Positions 1 through 11,822 of a stretch of 51,754 bases of DNA are shown here, piece by piece. Location of the stretch: positions 1 to 51,754 of the forward strand of contig JAGCDQ010000066.1 in the NCBI GenBank assembly GCA_017651245.1, in the 5' to 3' direction. Position 1 is the first letter of the stretch; the number at the start of each line of letters is the position of its first letter. A program made the translations under genes and the position numbers. The notes beneath the pieces were generated by a model. It was not told the origin of the DNA. It ran no database searches and worked only from the letters and a program-made list of their open reading frames with translations. Source of the DNA: Bacteroidaceae bacterium. GTDB taxonomy: Bacteria; Bacteroidota; Bacteroidia; Bacteroidales; Bacteroidaceae.

Positions 1-269
1 AGGCTTCAATCTACGTATTGAAGAAAGAAGAGGGTGGTCGTCACACTCCATTCAAGAACCACTATCGTCCACAGTTCTACCTCCGTACAATGGACTGTAC
101 AGGTGAAATCGCTCTTCCAGAAGGAATTGAGATGGTAATGCCTGGTGATAACGTAGAAATCACTGTTGAGTTGATCTACCCTGTAGCTCTCAACGTAGGT
201 CTCCGTTTCGCTATCCGTGAAGGTGGTCGTACAGTAGGTTCTGGTCAGATTACAGAAGTATTTGACTAA
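1..269 (+). CDS. tuf: Elongation factor Tu, C-terminal part (5' end outside window)
   Basis: EF-Tu brings aminoacyl-tRNA to the ribosome as a GTP complex. Only the last 89 codons are present; the reading frame is open from base 3. The visible part is domain 3, recognisable from the EGGRHTPF segment, the YRPQFYLRT strand and the end [18 protein letters not shown], all standard for bacterial EF-Tu. The G domain and domain 2 lie before the window. The gene sits upstream of tRNA-Trp, secE and nusG, the usual bacterial order. Identification is certain; only the start is missing. Confidence 0.97.
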   Translation, partial: ASIYVLKKEEGGRHTPFKNHYRPQFYLRTMDCTGEIALPEGIEMVMPGDNVEITVELIYPVALNVGLRFAIREGGRTVGSGQITEVFD

Positions 270-280
270 TTAATAATCAC

Positions 281-310
281 TCAGTTAACGGTCTTAGGGC
301 CGTTAACTGA
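281..310 (+). other. Perfect stem-loop between tuf and tRNA-Trp
   Basis: An 11-bp perfect stem (TCAGTTAACGG with CCGTTAACTGA) encloses an 8-nt loop. No T-run follows, so it is not a standard intrinsic terminator. Its place between an mRNA and a tRNA suggests a processing or 3'-end protection hairpin for tuf mRNA, or a weak terminator. The pairing is seen directly; the role is inference. Confidence 0.6.
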
Positions 311-315
311 ACAAT

Positions 316-388
316 ACGGGAATAGCTTAGTTGGTAGAGTGTCGGTCTCCAAAACCGAAGGTCGGGGGTTCGAGCCCCTCTTCCCGTG
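316..388 (+). tRNA. trnW: tRNA-Trp (anticodon CCA)
   Basis: A full cloverleaf can be folded by eye. The acceptor stem is ACGGGAA with TTCCCGT and the discriminator is G388. The D arm contains TTGGTAGA. The anticodon stem TCGGT/ACCGA holds the loop CTCCAAA with anticodon CCA. The T arm has loop TTCGAGC. The 3' CCA is not encoded. The gene lies between tuf and secE, a common bacterial position for tRNA-Trp, and ends only 15 nt before the secE start codon, so the two are probably cut from one transcript. Confidence 0.96.
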
Positions 389-403
389 CTAAATGTAAGA
401 ATT

Positions 404-607
404 ATGATTACAGTAAAAGACATAACAAATTATTGCAAGGAATCTTACGATGAACTTGTTCATAAGACCACTTGGCCAACTTTGAAAGAGTTGACAAATA
501 GCGCTGTGATGGTATTAACTGCTTCCATAATCATCGCAATCGCTGTTGGCTGTATTGATTGGGTTTTTGAGAATCTCATGAGTATGGTTTATTCACTCTT
601 TAATTAA
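404..607 (+). CDS. secE: Preprotein translocase subunit SecE
   Basis: SecE clamps SecY in the SecYEG protein-conducting channel of the inner membrane. The product has 67 residues, the usual single-span bacterial form. It has an amphipathic N-terminal helix with the conserved KTTWPTLKEL segment, followed by one membrane helix (about residues 36-58). I chose the ATG at 404. An in-frame GTG at 386 would lie inside the tRNA-Trp gene and adds a non-conserved tail. The nusG gene follows after 16 nt, the classic secE-nusG pair. Confidence 0.93.
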   Translation: MITVKDITNYCKESYDELVHKTTWPTLKELTNSAVMVLTASIIIAIAVGCIDWVFENLMSMVYSLFN

Positions 608-623
608 AAAGGTGTAAACAAAA

Positions 624-1166
624 ATGGCAGAAGTAGAAAAGAAATGGTACGTGCTGAAAGTAATCAGTGGCCATGAATCTCGTGTAAAGGAATATATCGA
701 GATCGACATGAAGAACCACCATTACGAGAAGCTCGTTCCACAGGTTCTTGTACCTACCAAGAAGATCGAAGTCGAACAACGCGACAAGAAAGTAGTGAAG
801 GATGCAAATTTGCTTCCTGGCTATGTTTTGGTAGAAGCTGCTCTGACAAATGAGATTCAGGGTATGTTGCGATACACACCCGACGTGTTGGGTTTTCTCG
901 GCGTAGGCAATAAGCCTTCACCACTTCGTCCAAACGAGATCAACCGTTTGCTCGGTATTGATGTCAATGGAGAAGAGATTCCTCAGACAACTACTGTAGA
1001 ATATATGGTAGGCCAGTCAGTGAAAGTCGCAGACGGACCTTTCAGCGGTTTCAATGGAACCGTAGAGGAAGTGAACTCTGAGAAACGTAAACTCAAGGTT
1101 GCTGTCAAGATTTTCGGCCGCGTGACTCCATTGGAGTTAAGCTATGGACAGGTGACAACAGAATGA
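624..1166 (+). CDS. nusG: Transcription termination/antitermination factor NusG
   Basis: NusG binds the RNA polymerase clamp, suppresses pausing and links polymerase to Rho or the ribosome. The 180-residue protein has the NGN domain first ([12 protein letters not shown] start, then the [10 protein letters not shown] strand) and a C-terminal KOW domain with [18 protein letters not shown]. Length matches the family. It follows secE and precedes rplK, as in most bacteria, so it is co-transcribed with the ribosomal protein genes. Confidence 0.97.
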   Translation: MAEVEKKWYVLKVISGHESRVKEYIEIDMKNHHYEKLVPQVLVPTKKIEVEQRDKKVVKDANLLPGYVLVEAALTNEIQGMLRYTPDVLGFLGVGNKPSPLRPNEINRLLGIDVNGEEIPQTTTVEYMVGQSVKVADGPFSGFNGTVEEVNSEKRKLKVAVKIFGRVTPLELSYGQVTTE

Positions 1167-1226
1167 CTGAATCTGTTACGCAGTCGTTCTATCGTATTAA
1201 CTAAATAAACAAATTTTAGAAACAAA

Positions 1227-1667
1227 ATGGCTAAAGAAGTTGCTGGATTAATCAAATTACAGATTAAGGGTGGCGCTGCAAATCCATCACCACCAGTAGG
1301 ACCTGCATTGGGTTCTAAGGGTATCAACATTATGGATTTCTGCAAGCAGTTCAACGCCAGAACACAGGATAAGGCTGGAAAAGTACTTCCAGTTGTTATC
1401 TCTTATTATGCAGATAAGTCTTTTGATTTCGTGATTAAGACTCCTCCTGCTGCAGTACAGTTGCTCGAAGCTTCGAAAGCAAAGAAGGGTTCTGCTGAAC
1501 CTAACCGTACTAAGGTAGCCGAAGTTACATGGGATCAGGTAAGAGCTATTGCAGAAGATAAGATGGCAGATTTGAATTGCTTTACAATCGAGTCAGCTAT
1601 GACTATGATTGCCGGAACAGCAAGAAGTATGGGTATCACTGTAAAAGGAGAATTCCCTGGTAAATAA
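1227..1667 (+). CDS. rplK: 50S ribosomal protein L11
   Basis: L11 forms the base of the GTPase-associated stalk on 23S rRNA. The 146-residue product has the N-terminal [22 protein letters not shown] segment (split here only by length limits of quoting: PPVGPALG then the KGINIMDF part) and the C-terminal RNA-binding domain ending in GTARSMGI. Length is close to the usual 141-147. rplA starts 18 nt downstream; the pair is a conserved operon in which L1 normally represses its own mRNA. Confidence 0.97.
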   Translation: MAKEVAGLIKLQIKGGAANPSPPVGPALGSKGINIMDFCKQFNARTQDKAGKVLPVVISYYADKSFDFVIKTPPAAVQLLEASKAKKGSAEPNRTKVAEVTWDQVRAIAEDKMADLNCFTIESAMTMIAGTARSMGITVKGEFPGK

Positions 1668-1685
1668 TTAAAAACTTCAATTAAG

Positions 1686-2378
1686 ATGAGTAAATTGACA
1701 AAAAACCAAAAGTTAGTTGCAGACAAGATTGAAGTAGGGAAAGCTTATACTTTAAGTGAAGCTGCAAGTTTGGTAAAAGAAATAACATACACTAAGTTTG
1801 ATGCCTCCCTCGATATTGACATCCGTCTGGGTGTTGATCCACGTAAGGCAAATCAGATGGTGCGTGGTGTGGTTTCACTGCCAAACGGAACAGGTAAGGA
1901 AGTTCGTGTTCTTTGCCTCTGTACTTCTGATCAGGAGGCTGCTGCCAAAGAAGCTGGAGCTGACTATGTTGGTCTAGATGAATATATCGAAAAGATCAAA
2001 GGTGGATGGACAGATGTTGATGTAATCATCACTATGCCATCATGTATGGGTAAAATCGGTGCCCTCGGACGTGTGCTCGGTCCTCGTGGATTGATGCCTA
2101 ACCCAAAGAGCGGTACTGTTACTATGGATGTTGCTAAGGCTGTACGTGAAGTAAAGCAAGGTAAGATTGACTTTAAGGTAGACAAGGCAGGTATCGTACA
2201 TACATCAATCGGTAAGGTTTCATTCTCTGCCGAGAAGATTGTTGAGAATGCTAAGGAATTTATCAACACGATTATCAAGTTGAAACCATCTACTGCAAAG
2301 GGAACTTATATCAAGAGCATTTATCTTTCTAGTACAATGAGTAAGGGTGTCAAGGTTGACCCTAAGTCTGTTGAATAA
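1686..2378 (+). CDS. rplA: 50S ribosomal protein L1
   Basis: L1 forms the mobile stalk at the tRNA exit site and, in well-studied bacteria, represses translation of the L11-L1 mRNA. The protein has 230 residues, a normal length. The segment [17 protein letters not shown] and the preceding [10 protein letters not shown] loop are the family signature. It is 15 nt upstream of rplJ, so there is no long separate leader for L10 autoregulation here; any L10 target would have to lie in or across the end of rplA. Confidence 0.97.
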   Translation: MSKLTKNQKLVADKIEVGKAYTLSEAASLVKEITYTKFDASLDIDIRLGVDPRKANQMVRGVVSLPNGTGKEVRVLCLCTSDQEAAAKEAGADYVGLDEYIEKIKGGWTDVDVIITMPSCMGKIGALGRVLGPRGLMPNPKSGTVTMDVAKAVREVKQGKIDFKVDKAGIVHTSIGKVSFSAEKIVENAKEFINTIIKLKPSTAKGTYIKSIYLSSTMSKGVKVDPKSVE

Positions 2379-2393
2379 TTAAAGCGTGAGATC

Positions 2394-2918
2394 ATGAAAA
2401 AAGAAGATAAAAGCTTAATGATTGACAGCCTCGTAGAGAGCTTGAATCAATATCCTCATTTCTACCTTGTTGATATGACTGCCCTCAATTCAGTCACAAC
2501 AAGTGAATTGCGTCGCGAGTGTTTCAAATCTGAAATTAAACTTCAGGTTGTTAAGAACACACTTTTCGAGAAGGCTCTCGGTAAGTTAGAAGGCGACTAT
2601 GCTGCATTAGACCCTGCACTGAAAGGTCCTACAGGTATCATGTTCTGTCAGACAGCCAATGTACCTGCCAAGATGTTGAAGAAATTCAACAAAGACCATC
2701 AGGGAGTGCCTGCACTCAAGGCTGCCTATGCAGAAGAAAGTATTTACGTAGGAGCAGAGAATTTGGATGCACTTTGTGCTATCAAGAGCAAGAACGAACT
2801 CATCGCAGAGGTTGTTGCAGCTCTCGAAGGACAGGTACAGGGCGTTCTTGGCGCACTCGAGTCTGGTGCAAGCACTATTTATGGTGTTCTTGACACAATC
2901 GCTGAAAAAGGCGAATAA
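2394..2918 (+). CDS. rplJ: 50S ribosomal protein L10
   Basis: L10 anchors the L7/L12 dimers to the large subunit. The 174-residue protein has the N-terminal rRNA/L11-binding domain with the TSELRREC and VVKNTLFEKA segments, and a C-terminal helix that carries L12 dimers. It is followed after 51 A/T-rich bases by rplL. Order and length are standard. Confidence 0.96.
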   Translation: MKKEDKSLMIDSLVESLNQYPHFYLVDMTALNSVTTSELRRECFKSEIKLQVVKNTLFEKALGKLEGDYAALDPALKGPTGIMFCQTANVPAKMLKKFNKDHQGVPALKAAYAEESIYVGAENLDALCAIKSKNELIAEVVAALEGQVQGVLGALESGASTIYGVLDTIAEKGE

Positions 2919-2969
2919 TTAAAACAAAAAAATTTAAAAAAACAATAATCAATTAAAATTTGTACAATT

Positions 2970-3347
2970 ATGGCAGATTTGAAAGCTATTGCTGAAGAAT
3001 TGGTAAATTTGACAGTGAAAGAAGTAAGTGAATTAAAGACTATCCTTAAGGATGAATATGGTATTGAACCTGCTGCTGCAGCTGTTGCTGTTGCTGCTGG
3101 TCCTGCAGCTGGTGGTGAGGCTGCTGCTGAAGAGAAGACTTCATTCGACGTTGTTCTCAAGAGCGCAGGTGCTGCTAAGCTCCAGGTAGTAAAGGCTGCT
3201 AAGGAAGCTCTTGGTCTCGGTCTTAAGGAGGCAAAGGATCTTGTTGACGGTGCTCCTTGCAATGTGAAGGAAGGCGTTGATAAGGCTACAGCTGAGGCAG
3301 TTAAGGCAGCTCTCGAGGCAGCTGGTGCTGAGGTTGAGATTAAGTAA
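2970..3347 (+). CDS. rplL: 50S ribosomal protein L7/L12
   Basis: L7/L12 is the multi-copy stalk protein that recruits translational GTPases. The product has 125 residues: an N-terminal dimerisation domain (residues 1-30), an Ala/Gly-rich hinge (about 32-52) and the globular C-terminal domain with [12 protein letters not shown]. An intrinsic-terminator-like hairpin follows it, separating it from rpoB. Confidence 0.97.
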   Translation: MADLKAIAEELVNLTVKEVSELKTILKDEYGIEPAAAAVAVAAGPAAGGEAAAEEKTSFDVVLKSAGAAKLQVVKAAKEALGLGLKEAKDLVDGAPCNVKEGVDKATAEAVKAALEAAGAEVEIK

Positions 3348-3368
3348 TTTATCACCTTTGAATACGAT

Positions 3369-3407
3369 GGTTAAGAATCCTCAGGTTGAGGGTTCTTAAC
3401 CTTTTTG
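3369..3407 (+). terminator. Hairpin with U-tract between rplL and rpoB, likely attenuator
   Basis: A 14-bp stem (3369-3382 with 3388-3401, one T-G wobble) with a 5-nt loop AGGTT is followed by TTTTT and then a second T-rich stretch. This is a textbook intrinsic terminator. rpoB follows on the same strand 115 nt later and no clear Bacteroidota promoter lies between, so partial read-through is expected. A partial terminator at this same position is known from Escherichia coli; the function here is inferred by analogy. Confidence 0.85.
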
Positions 3408-3521
3408 TGTCTTTTAGGCGACACTCCCACATCACGGATTTTCTATGGCTCTCTGGAGTTTTAGGCTTTCTGTTCTTATCATCAGATAATCTGAATTTAA
3501 TTCAAATCAACAATATACAAG

Positions 3522-6500
3522 ATGTCTCAAATCATCAACAACCGAGTAAACTTTGCAACTGTAAAGAACCCGATGCCCTATCCTGACTTCTTGGACGTAC
3601 AGCTCAAGTCGTTCAGGGATTTTCTTCAGTTGGACACTCCACCTGAGAAGCGCAAGAAGGATGGTCTTTACAAGGTATTTGCAGAGAATTTCCCTATTGC
3701 TGACACACGCAATAACTTTGTGCTTGAGTTCTTGGACTACTACATTGATGCTCCCCGTTATTCTATTGAGGAGTGTCTGGAGCGCGGTCTTACCTACAGC
3801 GTGCCATTGAAGGCAAAGCTCAAGCTCTATTGCTCAGACCCCGATCATGAGGATTTCGACACCGTCATTCAGGATGTGTTCCTGGGTTCGATTCCTTATA
3901 TGACAGACAACGGAACGTTCGTTATCAATGGTGCCGAACGTGTCGTAGTATCTCAGTTGCACCGTTCTCCAGGCGTGTTCTTCGGTTCAAGCGTACACGC
4001 TAATGGTACACCTCTGTTCTCTGCTCGTATCATCCCATTCAAGGGTTCTTGGATTGAGTTTGCTACAGACATCAACAATGTGATGTACGCATACATCGAC
4101 CGTAAGAAGAAGTTGCCAGTGACAACCCTTCTGCGTGCCATCGGATTTGAGAACGACAAGGACATTCTTGACATCTTCAACTTGTCTGATGAGATCAAGG
4201 TGAATGCAACGAACCTCAAGAAGGCAAAGGGCCGCAAGCTCGCTGCTCGTATTCTCCAGTCTTGGAATGAGGACTTTGTGGATGAGGATACTGGTGAAGT
4301 GGTTTCTATCGAGCGTAACGAGATTGTGGTGGACCGTGACAATGTCATTGACGACGATGTCATTGAGAAGATTTTGGATTCAGGTGTTGAGACGATTCTT
4401 GTACAGCGTGAAGATGCCAACACGGCAGACTTCTCGATTATCTTCAACACCCTCCAGAAAGACCCAAGTAACTCTGAGAAGGAGGCCATCACCTACGTAT
4501 ATCGTCAGCTCCGTAATGCAGACCCTGCTGATGATGCTTCTGCTCGTGAAGTCATCAACGGTCTGTTCTTCTCAGACAAGCGTTATGACCTCGGTGACGT
4601 AGGTCGTTACCGTATCAACAGAAAGCTCAACCTTTCTATTGACCCAGAGATTCGTGTCTTGACGAAGGAAGACATCATCGAGATCATCAAGTATCTCGTT
4701 GAGTTGGCTAACTCAAAGGCTGTTGTCGATGATATCGACCACCTCTCTAACCGTCGTGTACGTACGGTGGGTGAGCAGTTGTCTAATCAGTTCGCCAGTG
4801 GTCTTGCTCGTATGAGCCGCACCATCCGTGAGCGTATGAATGTACGTGATAACGAGGTGTTCTCTCCAACAGACTTGATTAATGCAAAGACCATCTCAAG
4901 CGTTATCAACTCCTTCTTCGGAACCAATCCATTGTCTCAGTTCATGGATCAGACCAACCCATTGGCGGAGGTGACTCACAAGCGTCGTCTGTCAGCCCTG
5001 GGTCCTGGTGGTCTTTCTCGTGAGCGTGCCGGTTTCGAGGTTCGTGACGTGCACTACACGCACTATGGCCGTCTGTGTCCTATCGAGTCTCCTGAAGGTC
5101 CAAACATCGGTCTGATTTCTTCTCTTTGCGTCTATGCAAAGATCAACAACCTCGGTTTCATCGAGACTCCTTACCGTAAGGTGATCGACGGTGTTGCCGA
5201 TATCAATAACGACCATATTGTTTACCTTTCTGCTGAGGAAGAGGAAAACAAGATCATTGGTCAGGGTAATGCGCCATTGAAGGATGACGGTCACTTCATC
5301 CGCAAGGTGGTGAAGTGTCGTAAGGATGCCGACTATCCAGTGGTTCCTCCAACAGAAGTGGACTATATGGACGTGGCTCCACAGCAGATTGCTTCTATCG
5401 CAGCAGCCCTTATCCCATTCTTGGAGCACGACGATGCTCACCGTGCCCTCATGGGATCAAACATGATGCGCCAGGCTGTTCCTCTGATTCGTACAGAGGC
5501 TCCTATCGTGGGTACTGGTATTGAGAAGCAGGTATGTGAGGATTCACGTACTATGATTGTGGCTGAAGGTGATGGTGTGGTTGAATATGTAGATGCCACG
5601 ACGATTCGTATCCTCTACAACCGTACTGAGGATGAAGAGTTTGTCAGCTTCGAGCCTGCCCTCAAAGAATATAAGATTCCTAAGTTCCGTCGTACGAACC
5701 AGAACATGACTATCGACCTCCGTCCTATTTGCGACCGTGGTCAGCATGTGAAGAAGGGTGATATCCTGACTGAAGGTTATGCGACTGAGAATGGTGAGTT
5801 GGCACTGGGTCGTAACCTTCTCGTGGCATACATGCCTTGGAAGGGTTACAACTATGAGGATGCTATCGTGCTGAACGAGCGTGTGGTTCGTGAAGACCTC
5901 CTCACTTCTGTTCACGTGGATGAGTACTCGCTCGAAGTACGTGAAACAAAGCGTGGTGTTGAGGAACTCACTGCCGACATTCCAAACGTCAGCGAGGATG
6001 CAACCAAAGATCTCGATGAGAATGGTATCGTTCGCGTAGGTGCTCGTATCGAGCCAGGCGATATCCTCATTGGTAAGATCACGCCTAAGGGTGAATCTGA
6101 CCCAACTCCAGAAGAGAAACTTCTCCGTGCCATCTTTGGTGACAAGGCTGGTGACGTGAAGGATGCTTCTCTGAAGGCTACTCCATCTCTCGCTGGTGTT
6201 GTGATTGATAAGAAACTCTTCTCTAAGGCTATCAAGACTCGTGCTTCAAAGGCTGAGGACAAGAAGATTCTTCCTAAGTATGACCAGGAGTATCAGGACA
6301 AGATGGATGGATTGAAGGAAATCCTCATCGACAAGATTCTGGAACTCACCAAGGGCAAGACCTCAAAGGGCGTGAAGGACTATATGGGTGCCGACATCAT
6401 CCCTGCAGGTGCCAAGTTCATCGCTGGTGCGCTTCACAACATCGACTACACCGCTGTTCAGCTCTCTGGTTGGACGAAGGATGAGCACACCAATGACTTG

Positions 6501-7331
6501 ATTCGTCAGTTGGTGATTAACTACCTCAAGCAGTACAAGATTCTGGCTGCTGAGTTGCATCGTAAGAAGTTTGCCCTCACCATTGGTGATGAACTCCCAT
6601 CAGGTATTATCCAGATGGCGAAGGTGTACATCGCCAAGAAGCGTAAGATGGGTGTGGGTGATAAGATGGCAGGTCGTCACGGTAACAAGGGTATTGTGTC
6701 TAAGATTGTTCGTCAGGAAGATATGCCATTCCTCGAGGATGGTACTCCTGTGGATATCGTGCTCAACCCACTGGGTGTGCCTTCACGTATGAACATCGGT
6801 CAGATCTTCGAAACCGTGTTGGGTGCAGCTGGTAAGAAACTCAATGTGAAGTTCGCTACGCCAATCTTCGATGGTGCTCGTCTTGAGGACCTCTGCGAAT
6901 GGACAGACAAGGCAGGACTTCCACGTTACGGACGTACTTACCTCTATAATGGTGAAACAGGTCTTCGCTTCGACCAGCCAGCCACTGTGGGTGTGACCTA
7001 CATGCTGAAGCTTGGTCACATGGTCGAGGACAAGATGCACGCACGTTCTATCGGTCCTTACTCTCTCATCACTCAGCAGCCACTTGGTGGTAAAGCCCAG
7101 TTCGGTGGTCAGCGTTTCGGAGAGATGGAGGTTTGGGCACTCGAGGCATTCGGTGCATCCCACGTTCTTCAAGAGATCCTTACTATTAAGTCAGATGATG
7201 TCAACGGCCGCAGCAAGGCTTATGAAGCTATCGTTAAGGGCGACCCAATGCCAACTCCAGGCATTCCAGAGTCTCTCAACGTGCTTCTCCACGAGCTTCG
7301 TGGTCTGGGTCTTAGCATCTCATTGGATTAA
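3522..7331 (+). CDS. rpoB: DNA-directed RNA polymerase subunit beta
   Basis: RpoB makes up half of the active-site cleft of RNA polymerase. The protein has 1269 residues, normal for Bacteroidota. The rifampicin-binding cluster is intact and wild type: Asp476, His486 and Ser491 correspond to E. coli 516, 526 and 531. The C-terminal part has the [12 protein letters not shown] and [20 protein letters not shown] blocks that contact the catalytic centre. I start at the ATG giving [11 protein letters not shown]; an overlapping upstream ORF in another frame is not real. rpoC follows after 24 nt. Confidence 0.98.
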   Translation: MSQIINNRVNFATVKNPMPYPDFLDVQLKSFRDFLQLDTPPEKRKKDGLYKVFAENFPIADTRNNFVLEFLDYYIDAPRYSIEECLERGLTYSVPLKAKLKLYCSDPDHEDFDTVIQDVFLGSIPYMTDNGTFVINGAERVVVSQLHRSPGVFFGSSVHANGTPLFSARIIPFKGSWIEFATDINNVMYAYIDRKKKLPVTTLLRAIGFENDKDILDIFNLSDEIKVNATNLKKAKGRKLAARILQSWNEDFVDEDTGEVVSIERNEIVVDRDNVIDDDVIEKILDSGVETILVQREDANTADFSIIFNTLQKDPSNSEKEAITYVYRQLRNADPADDASAREVINGLFFSDKRYDLGDVGRYRINRKLNLSIDPEIRVLTKEDIIEIIKYLVELANSKAVVDDIDHLSNRRVRTVGEQLSNQFASGLARMSRTIRERMNVRDNEVFSPTDLINAKTISSVINSFFGTNPLSQFMDQTNPLAEVTHKRRLSALGPGGLSRERAGFEVRDVHYTHYGRLCPIESPEGPNIGLISSLCVYAKINNLGFIETPYRKVIDGVADINNDHIVYLSAEEEENKIIGQGNAPLKDDGHFIRKVVKCRKDADYPVVPPTEVDYMDVAPQQIASIAAALIPFLEHDDAHRALMGSNMMRQAVPLIRTEAPIVGTGIEKQVCEDSRTMIVAEGDGVVEYVDATTIRILYNRTEDEEFVSFEPALKEYKIPKFRRTNQNMTIDLRPICDRGQHVKKGDILTEGYATENGELALGRNLLVAYMPWKGYNYEDAIVLNERVVREDLLTSVHVDEYSLEVRETKRGVEELTADIPNVSEDATKDLDENGIVRVGARIEPGDILIGKITPKGESDPTPEEKLLRAIFGDKAGDVKDASLKATPSLAGVVIDKKLFSKAIKTRASKAEDKKILPKYDQEYQDKMDGLKEILIDKILELTKGKTSKGVKDYMGADIIPAGAKFIAGALHNIDYTAVQLSGWTKDEHTNDLIRQLVINYLKQYKILAAELHRKKFALTIGDELPSGIIQMAKVYIAKKRKMGVGDKMAGRHGNKGIVSKIVRQEDMPFLEDGTPVDIVLNPLGVPSRMNIGQIFETVLGAAGKKLNVKFATPIFDGARLEDLCEWTDKAGLPRYGRTYLYNGETGLRFDQPATVGVTYMLKLGHMVEDKMHARSIGPYSLITQQPLGGKAQFGGQRFGEMEVWALEAFGASHVLQEILTIKSDDVNGRSKAYEAIVKGDPMPTPGIPESLNVLLHELRGLGLSISLD

Positions 7332-7355
7332 CTTATATAAAGACACTTATATAAC

Positions 7356-10300
7356 ATGGCTTTTAAGAAAGAATCAAAAATCAAAAATAATTTCACCAAG
7401 ATTACCATCAGCCTTGCTTCTCCTGAGGAAATCCTCGAGAACAGCTGTGGTGAGGTGCTGAAGCCAGAAACCATCAACTACCGCACTTACAAGCCTGAGC
7501 GCGATGGTCTCTTCTGCGAACGTATCTTTGGTCCTACCAAGGACTATGAGTGCCATTGCGGCAAGTACAAGCGCATTCGCTATAAGGGTATCGTCTGCGA
7601 CCGATGCGGTGTTGAGGTGACAGAGAAGAAAGTGCGTCGTGAGCGCACGGGTCACATCGCTCTCGTTGTGCCAGTAGCCCACATTTGGTACTTCCGCTCG
7701 TTGCCCAACAAGATTGGTTATCTTCTTGGTCTTCCTACAAAGAAACTGGATGCGGTCATTTATTATGAGCGTTACATCATCATTCAGGCAGGTGCTGCTG
7801 AAGATGCTGAGAAGAACATTCTGGATGGCGAGCTTCTTTCAGAGGAAGAGTATTACGATATCGTTGACAACCTCGATCCTAACAATGAGCAGCTTCCTGA
7901 CGATGATCCTAACAAGTTCATCGCTATGATGGGTGCTGAGGCGATTGAGTACATGCTCCAGCGCATCGATCTCGATCACCTGGCAAACGAACTTCGTGCA
8001 GCAGCTGACAAGGATGGTTCTGTTCAGCGTAAGACTGAGGCGCTCAAGCGTCTGCAGGTGGTTGAGTCCTTCCGTGCAAGCAAGGGCAAGAGCCGTCCTG
8101 AGTGGATGATCATGCACAACATTCCTGTGACACCTCCAGACCTTCGTCCGCTTGTGCCACTGGATGGTGGACGTTTTGCCACTTCCGACCTCAACGACCT
8201 CTATCGTCGTGTGATTATTCGTAACAACCGTCTCAAGCGACTCATTGAGATCAAGGCTCCGGATGTGATTCTCCGTAACGAGAAGCGCATGCTTCAGGAA
8301 GCAGTTGACTCACTCTTCGATAACTCTCGTAAGAGCAGTGCTGTGAAGAGCGAGAGCAACCGTCCATTGAAGTCTCTCTCCGATGCCCTCAAGGGTAAGC
8401 AGGGACGTTTCCGTCAGAACCTCCTCGGTAAGCGTGTTGACTACTCTGCACGTTCTGTGATCGTCGTAGGTCCTGAGTTGAATATGGGTGAGTGCGGTAT
8501 TCCAAAGTTGATGGCTGCGGAACTCTACAAACCATTCGTGATCCGCAAGCTCATCGAGCGTGGTATCGTGAAGACGGTGAAGTCTGCCAAGAAGATTGTG
8601 GATCGTCGCGACCCAGTCGTTTGGGATATCCTCGAATATGTGATGAAGGGTCACCCTGTACTCCTCAACCGTGCACCTACACTGCACCGTCTGGGTATCC
8701 AGGCATTCCAGCCTCGCATGATTGAGGGTAAGGCAATCCAGTTGCACCCACTCGCATGTACAGCGTTCAACGCCGACTTCGACGGTGACCAGATGGCTGT
8801 TCACCTTCCACTCTCCAATGAGGCAATCCTTGAGGCACAGTTGCTGATGCTTCAGTCACATAACATCCTTTCTCCTGCCAGTGGTGAGCCTATCACCGTT
8901 CCTTCTCAGGATATGGTGCTTGGTCTCTACTATATCTCTAAGATTCGTCCAGGAGCCAAGGGCGAAGGTCTTACCTTCTATGGTCCTGAAGAGGCTATTA
9001 TTGCTTACAACGAAGGCAAGGTGGACGTACACGCTCAGATCAAGTGTGTGGTTCGCGATGTGGACGAGAATGGCAACTACTTCAAGCATCTTGTAGAGAC
9101 CACTGTGGGTCGTATCATCATCAACGAGGTGGTGCCAGAAGAGATTGGCTTCGTTAACGAGGTCATCGGTAAGAAGGCCCTCAAGCGCGTCATCACTCGC
9201 GTCATCAAGGGTGTGGGTATGGCTCGTGCTTGCGAATTCCTCGATGGTATCAAGAACCTCGGTTACCGCAAGGCATACGAAGGTGGTCTTTCTTTCGTGC
9301 TCGATGATATCATCATCCCAGCAGAGAAGGAGCAGATCGTTCAGGATGGTCACGACGCCGTTGACCAAATCACTATGAACTATCAGATGGGTTTGATCAC
9401 CGACAAGGACCGTTACCAGCAGGTGGTCGAGACTTGGACCAAGGTGAACAACTCACTCAAGAAGACCCTGATGAAGCAGATGACCGAAGCCGACCAAGGT
9501 TTCAACGCTGTCTTCATGATGCTCGACTCAGGAGCCCGTGGTTCTGCTGACCAGATTTCTCAGTTGGCAGGTATGCGTGGTCTGATGGCAAAGCCTCAGA
9601 AGGCAGGTGCTTCCGACAATAACATCATCGAGAACCCAATCCTTTCTAACTTCAAGGAAGGTATGTCAGTGCTCGAGTACTTCATCTCTACGCACGGTGC
9701 TCGTAAGGGTCTTGCCGATACAGCCCTCAAGACAGCCGACGCAGGTTATCTGACTCGTCGTTTGGTCGATGTGTCTCACGACGTCATCATCAACGAGGAA
9801 GACTGTGGTACTCTCCGTGGTTTGATTTGTACGGCGCTCAAGGATGGCGACCGCGTGGTGGCTTCTTTGGCAGAGCGTATTTTGGGTCGTGTATCTGTTC
9901 ACGATATCGTCAATCCAAAGACCAACGAACTCATCGTTGCCAGTGGTGAGGAAATCACTGACCGCATCGCAGCTGAGATCGAAGGTTGTGGCATTGAAAG
10001 CGTCGAAATCCGTTCCGTGCTCACTTGTGAGAGCAAGAAGGGTGTCTGCATGAAGTGCTACGGACGTAACCTCGCTACCCAGCGTATGGTTCAGAAGGGT
10101 GAGGCTGTCGGTGTCATTGCCGCACAGGCCATCGGTGAGCCAGGTACGCAGCTGACCCTCCGTACATTCCACGCCGGTGGTGTGGCAGGTAACGCTGCAG
10201 CCAATGCACAGATTAAAGCAAAGAATAAGTCTAAGATAGAAATCGACGAGTTGCGTACTGTTGACCGTCCTACTGCTGAACATCCTGAAGGTCAGGTGGT

Positions 10301-11660
10301 GGTAGGTCGTCTGGCAGAACTTCGCTTCCTCGACCTCAACACAGGTATCGTTCTTTCTACCGTCCCCGTACCTTACGGCGCCAACCTCTATGCGAAGTCT
10401 GGCGATACCGTTGAGGCAGGTCAGGTTATTGCTGACTGGGATCCATTCAACTCTGTCATCGTCACCGAGTTCGATGGTGTGGCTGAGTTCGAAGGTGTGA
10501 AGGAAGGTCTTACTTACCGTGTGGATGTCGATGAAACCACAGGTTTGCGCGACTTGATCGTCACCGAAGCAAAAGACCGTGCCGCAGTGCCATATTGCCA
10601 CATTCTCAACAAGAAGGGTGGTGAACTGCTCCGCACATACTCCTTCCCAATCAATGGTCACATTGTGGTGGAAGATGGTCAGAAGCTCAAGGCAGGTGAC
10701 ATCCTCGTGAAGATTCCACGTTCTGTGGCGAAAGCAGGTGACATCACGGGTGGTCTCCCACGTGTGACTGAGCTCTTTGAGGCACGCAACCCATCTAACC
10801 CTGCTATTGTGGCAGAAATCGATGGTGAGGTGACCATGGGCAAGGTGAAGCGTGGTAACCGCGAAATCATCCTCACTTCTAAGGTGGGTGATGTTCGCAA
10901 GTACCTCGTGCCACTGTCTAAGCAGATTCTGGTACAGGAGAACGACTACGTTCGTGCCGGTACACCACTTTCTGACGGTGCTATCACCCCAGCCGACATC
11001 CTTGCTATCAAGGGTCCTACCGCTGTACAGGAGTACATCGTGAATCAGGTGCAGGATGTCTACCGTATGCAGGGTGTGTCTATCAACGACAAGCACTTCG
11101 AGATCATCGTTCGTCAGATGATGCGCAAGGTTCGTATCGAAGATGCGGGTGACACTCGCTTCCTCGAAGAGGGTATTGTTGACAAGCTCGACTTCCTGGA
11201 GGAGAACGACCGCATCTGGGGCAAGAAGTTCGTCACAGACGCTGGCGACTCTGAGACCCTCGAGCCAGGTATGATCATCACTGCCCGCAAGTTGCGTGAT
11301 GAGAACTCCATGCTGAAGCGTCGTGACCTCAAGCTCGTGCAGACACGTGATGCGATCCCAGCCACCTCTGTTCAGATTCTGCAGGGTATCACCCGTGCAG
11401 GTCTCGGTAGCAAGTCGTTCATGTCTTCTGCATCATTCCAGGAGACTACGAAGGTGCTCAACGAGGCTGCAATCTCTGGCAAGAGCGACTCACTCGAAGG
11501 CATGAAGGAGAACGTGATTTCTGGTCACCTCATTCCTGCGGGTACAGGTATGCGCGACTTCGACAAGATCGTCGTTGGAGCCAAGGAGGACTTCCAGGCT
11601 GTGGAGCGTCGTCCATTCGATGCCGACATGGTATTCTCCTCATTCGATAACGAGTTCTAA
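7356..11660 (+). CDS. rpoC: DNA-directed RNA polymerase subunit beta'
   Basis: RpoC carries the catalytic Mg2+ site. The 1434-residue product has the N-terminal zinc site ([13 protein letters not shown] followed by CDRCG), the absolutely conserved NADFDGD motif at residues 472-478, the trigger-loop and bridge-helix region, and the second zinc site [13 protein letters not shown]. Genes rpoB and rpoC are separate, as in other Bacteroidota. A strong terminator follows the stop codon. Confidence 0.98.
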   Translation: MAFKKESKIKNNFTKITISLASPEEILENSCGEVLKPETINYRTYKPERDGLFCERIFGPTKDYECHCGKYKRIRYKGIVCDRCGVEVTEKKVRRERTGHIALVVPVAHIWYFRSLPNKIGYLLGLPTKKLDAVIYYERYIIIQAGAAEDAEKNILDGELLSEEEYYDIVDNLDPNNEQLPDDDPNKFIAMMGAEAIEYMLQRIDLDHLANELRAAADKDGSVQRKTEALKRLQVVESFRASKGKSRPEWMIMHNIPVTPPDLRPLVPLDGGRFATSDLNDLYRRVIIRNNRLKRLIEIKAPDVILRNEKRMLQEAVDSLFDNSRKSSAVKSESNRPLKSLSDALKGKQGRFRQNLLGKRVDYSARSVIVVGPELNMGECGIPKLMAAELYKPFVIRKLIERGIVKTVKSAKKIVDRRDPVVWDILEYVMKGHPVLLNRAPTLHRLGIQAFQPRMIEGKAIQLHPLACTAFNADFDGDQMAVHLPLSNEAILEAQLLMLQSHNILSPASGEPITVPSQDMVLGLYYISKIRPGAKGEGLTFYGPEEAIIAYNEGKVDVHAQIKCVVRDVDENGNYFKHLVETTVGRIIINEVVPEEIGFVNEVIGKKALKRVITRVIKGVGMARACEFLDGIKNLGYRKAYEGGLSFVLDDIIIPAEKEQIVQDGHDAVDQITMNYQMGLITDKDRYQQVVETWTKVNNSLKKTLMKQMTEADQGFNAVFMMLDSGARGSADQISQLAGMRGLMAKPQKAGASDNNIIENPILSNFKEGMSVLEYFISTHGARKGLADTALKTADAGYLTRRLVDVSHDVIINEEDCGTLRGLICTALKDGDRVVASLAERILGRVSVHDIVNPKTNELIVASGEEITDRIAAEIEGCGIESVEIRSVLTCESKKGVCMKCYGRNLATQRMVQKGEAVGVIAAQAIGEPGTQLTLRTFHAGGVAGNAAANAQIKAKNKSKIEIDELRTVDRPTAEHPEGQVVVGRLAELRFLDLNTGIVLSTVPVPYGANLYAKSGDTVEAGQVIADWDPFNSVIVTEFDGVAEFEGVKEGLTYRVDVDETTGLRDLIVTEAKDRAAVPYCHILNKKGGELLRTYSFPINGHIVVEDGQKLKAGDILVKIPRSVAKAGDITGGLPRVTELFEARNPSNPAIVAEIDGEVTMGKVKRGNREIILTSKVGDVRKYLVPLSKQILVQENDYVRAGTPLSDGAITPADILAIKGPTAVQEYIVNQVQDVYRMQGVSINDKHFEIIVRQMMRKVRIEDAGDTRFLEEGIVDKLDFLEENDRIWGKKFVTDAGDSETLEPGMIITARKLRDENSMLKRRDLKLVQTRDAIPATSVQILQGITRAGLGSKSFMSSASFQETTKVLNEAAISGKSDSLEGMKENVISGHLIPAGTGMRDFDKIVVGAKEDFQAVERRPFDADMVFSSFDNEF

Positions 11661-11686
11661 TCTTTCAGAATAGAATAACCCAAGCA

Positions 11687-11726
11687 CAAGGGGTGTGTCA
11701 CAAGAGGCACGCCCCTTGCTTTTTTG
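11687..11726 (+). terminator. Intrinsic terminator after rpoC
   Basis: A 13-bp stem (11687-11699 with 11706-11718, two G-T wobbles), loop ACAAGA, then CTTTTTT. It closes the rpoBC transcript just before an independent promoter. Confidence 0.9.
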
Positions 11727-11766
11727 TGTCAGAACTCCCCGACATTCGTCATTTTTCTCCGAATTG

Positions 11767-11798
11767 TTTGGCAGTATGATTTTTTATCTCTACTTTTG
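11767..11798 (+). promoter_or_regulatory. Bacteroidota-type promoter for the 725-residue protein gene
   Basis: TTTG at 11767-11770, 20-bp spacer, TACTTTTG at 11791-11798, matching the TTTG/TAnnTTTG consensus for the Bacteroidota primary sigma factor. The predicted transcript start would be only about 15-20 nt before the ATG. Confidence 0.75.
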
Positions 11799-11822
11799 TC
11801 ATCGAATCAAAACCTAATGACA

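Noticed and set aside
386-403. Upstream GTG start for secE
   Set aside because: It would place coding sequence inside tRNA-Trp and adds six non-conserved residues.
9666-11096. 476-codon open frame antisense to rpoC
   Set aside because: It lies fully inside a certain gene, has no promoter or family resemblance, and follows from codon bias of the sense strand.
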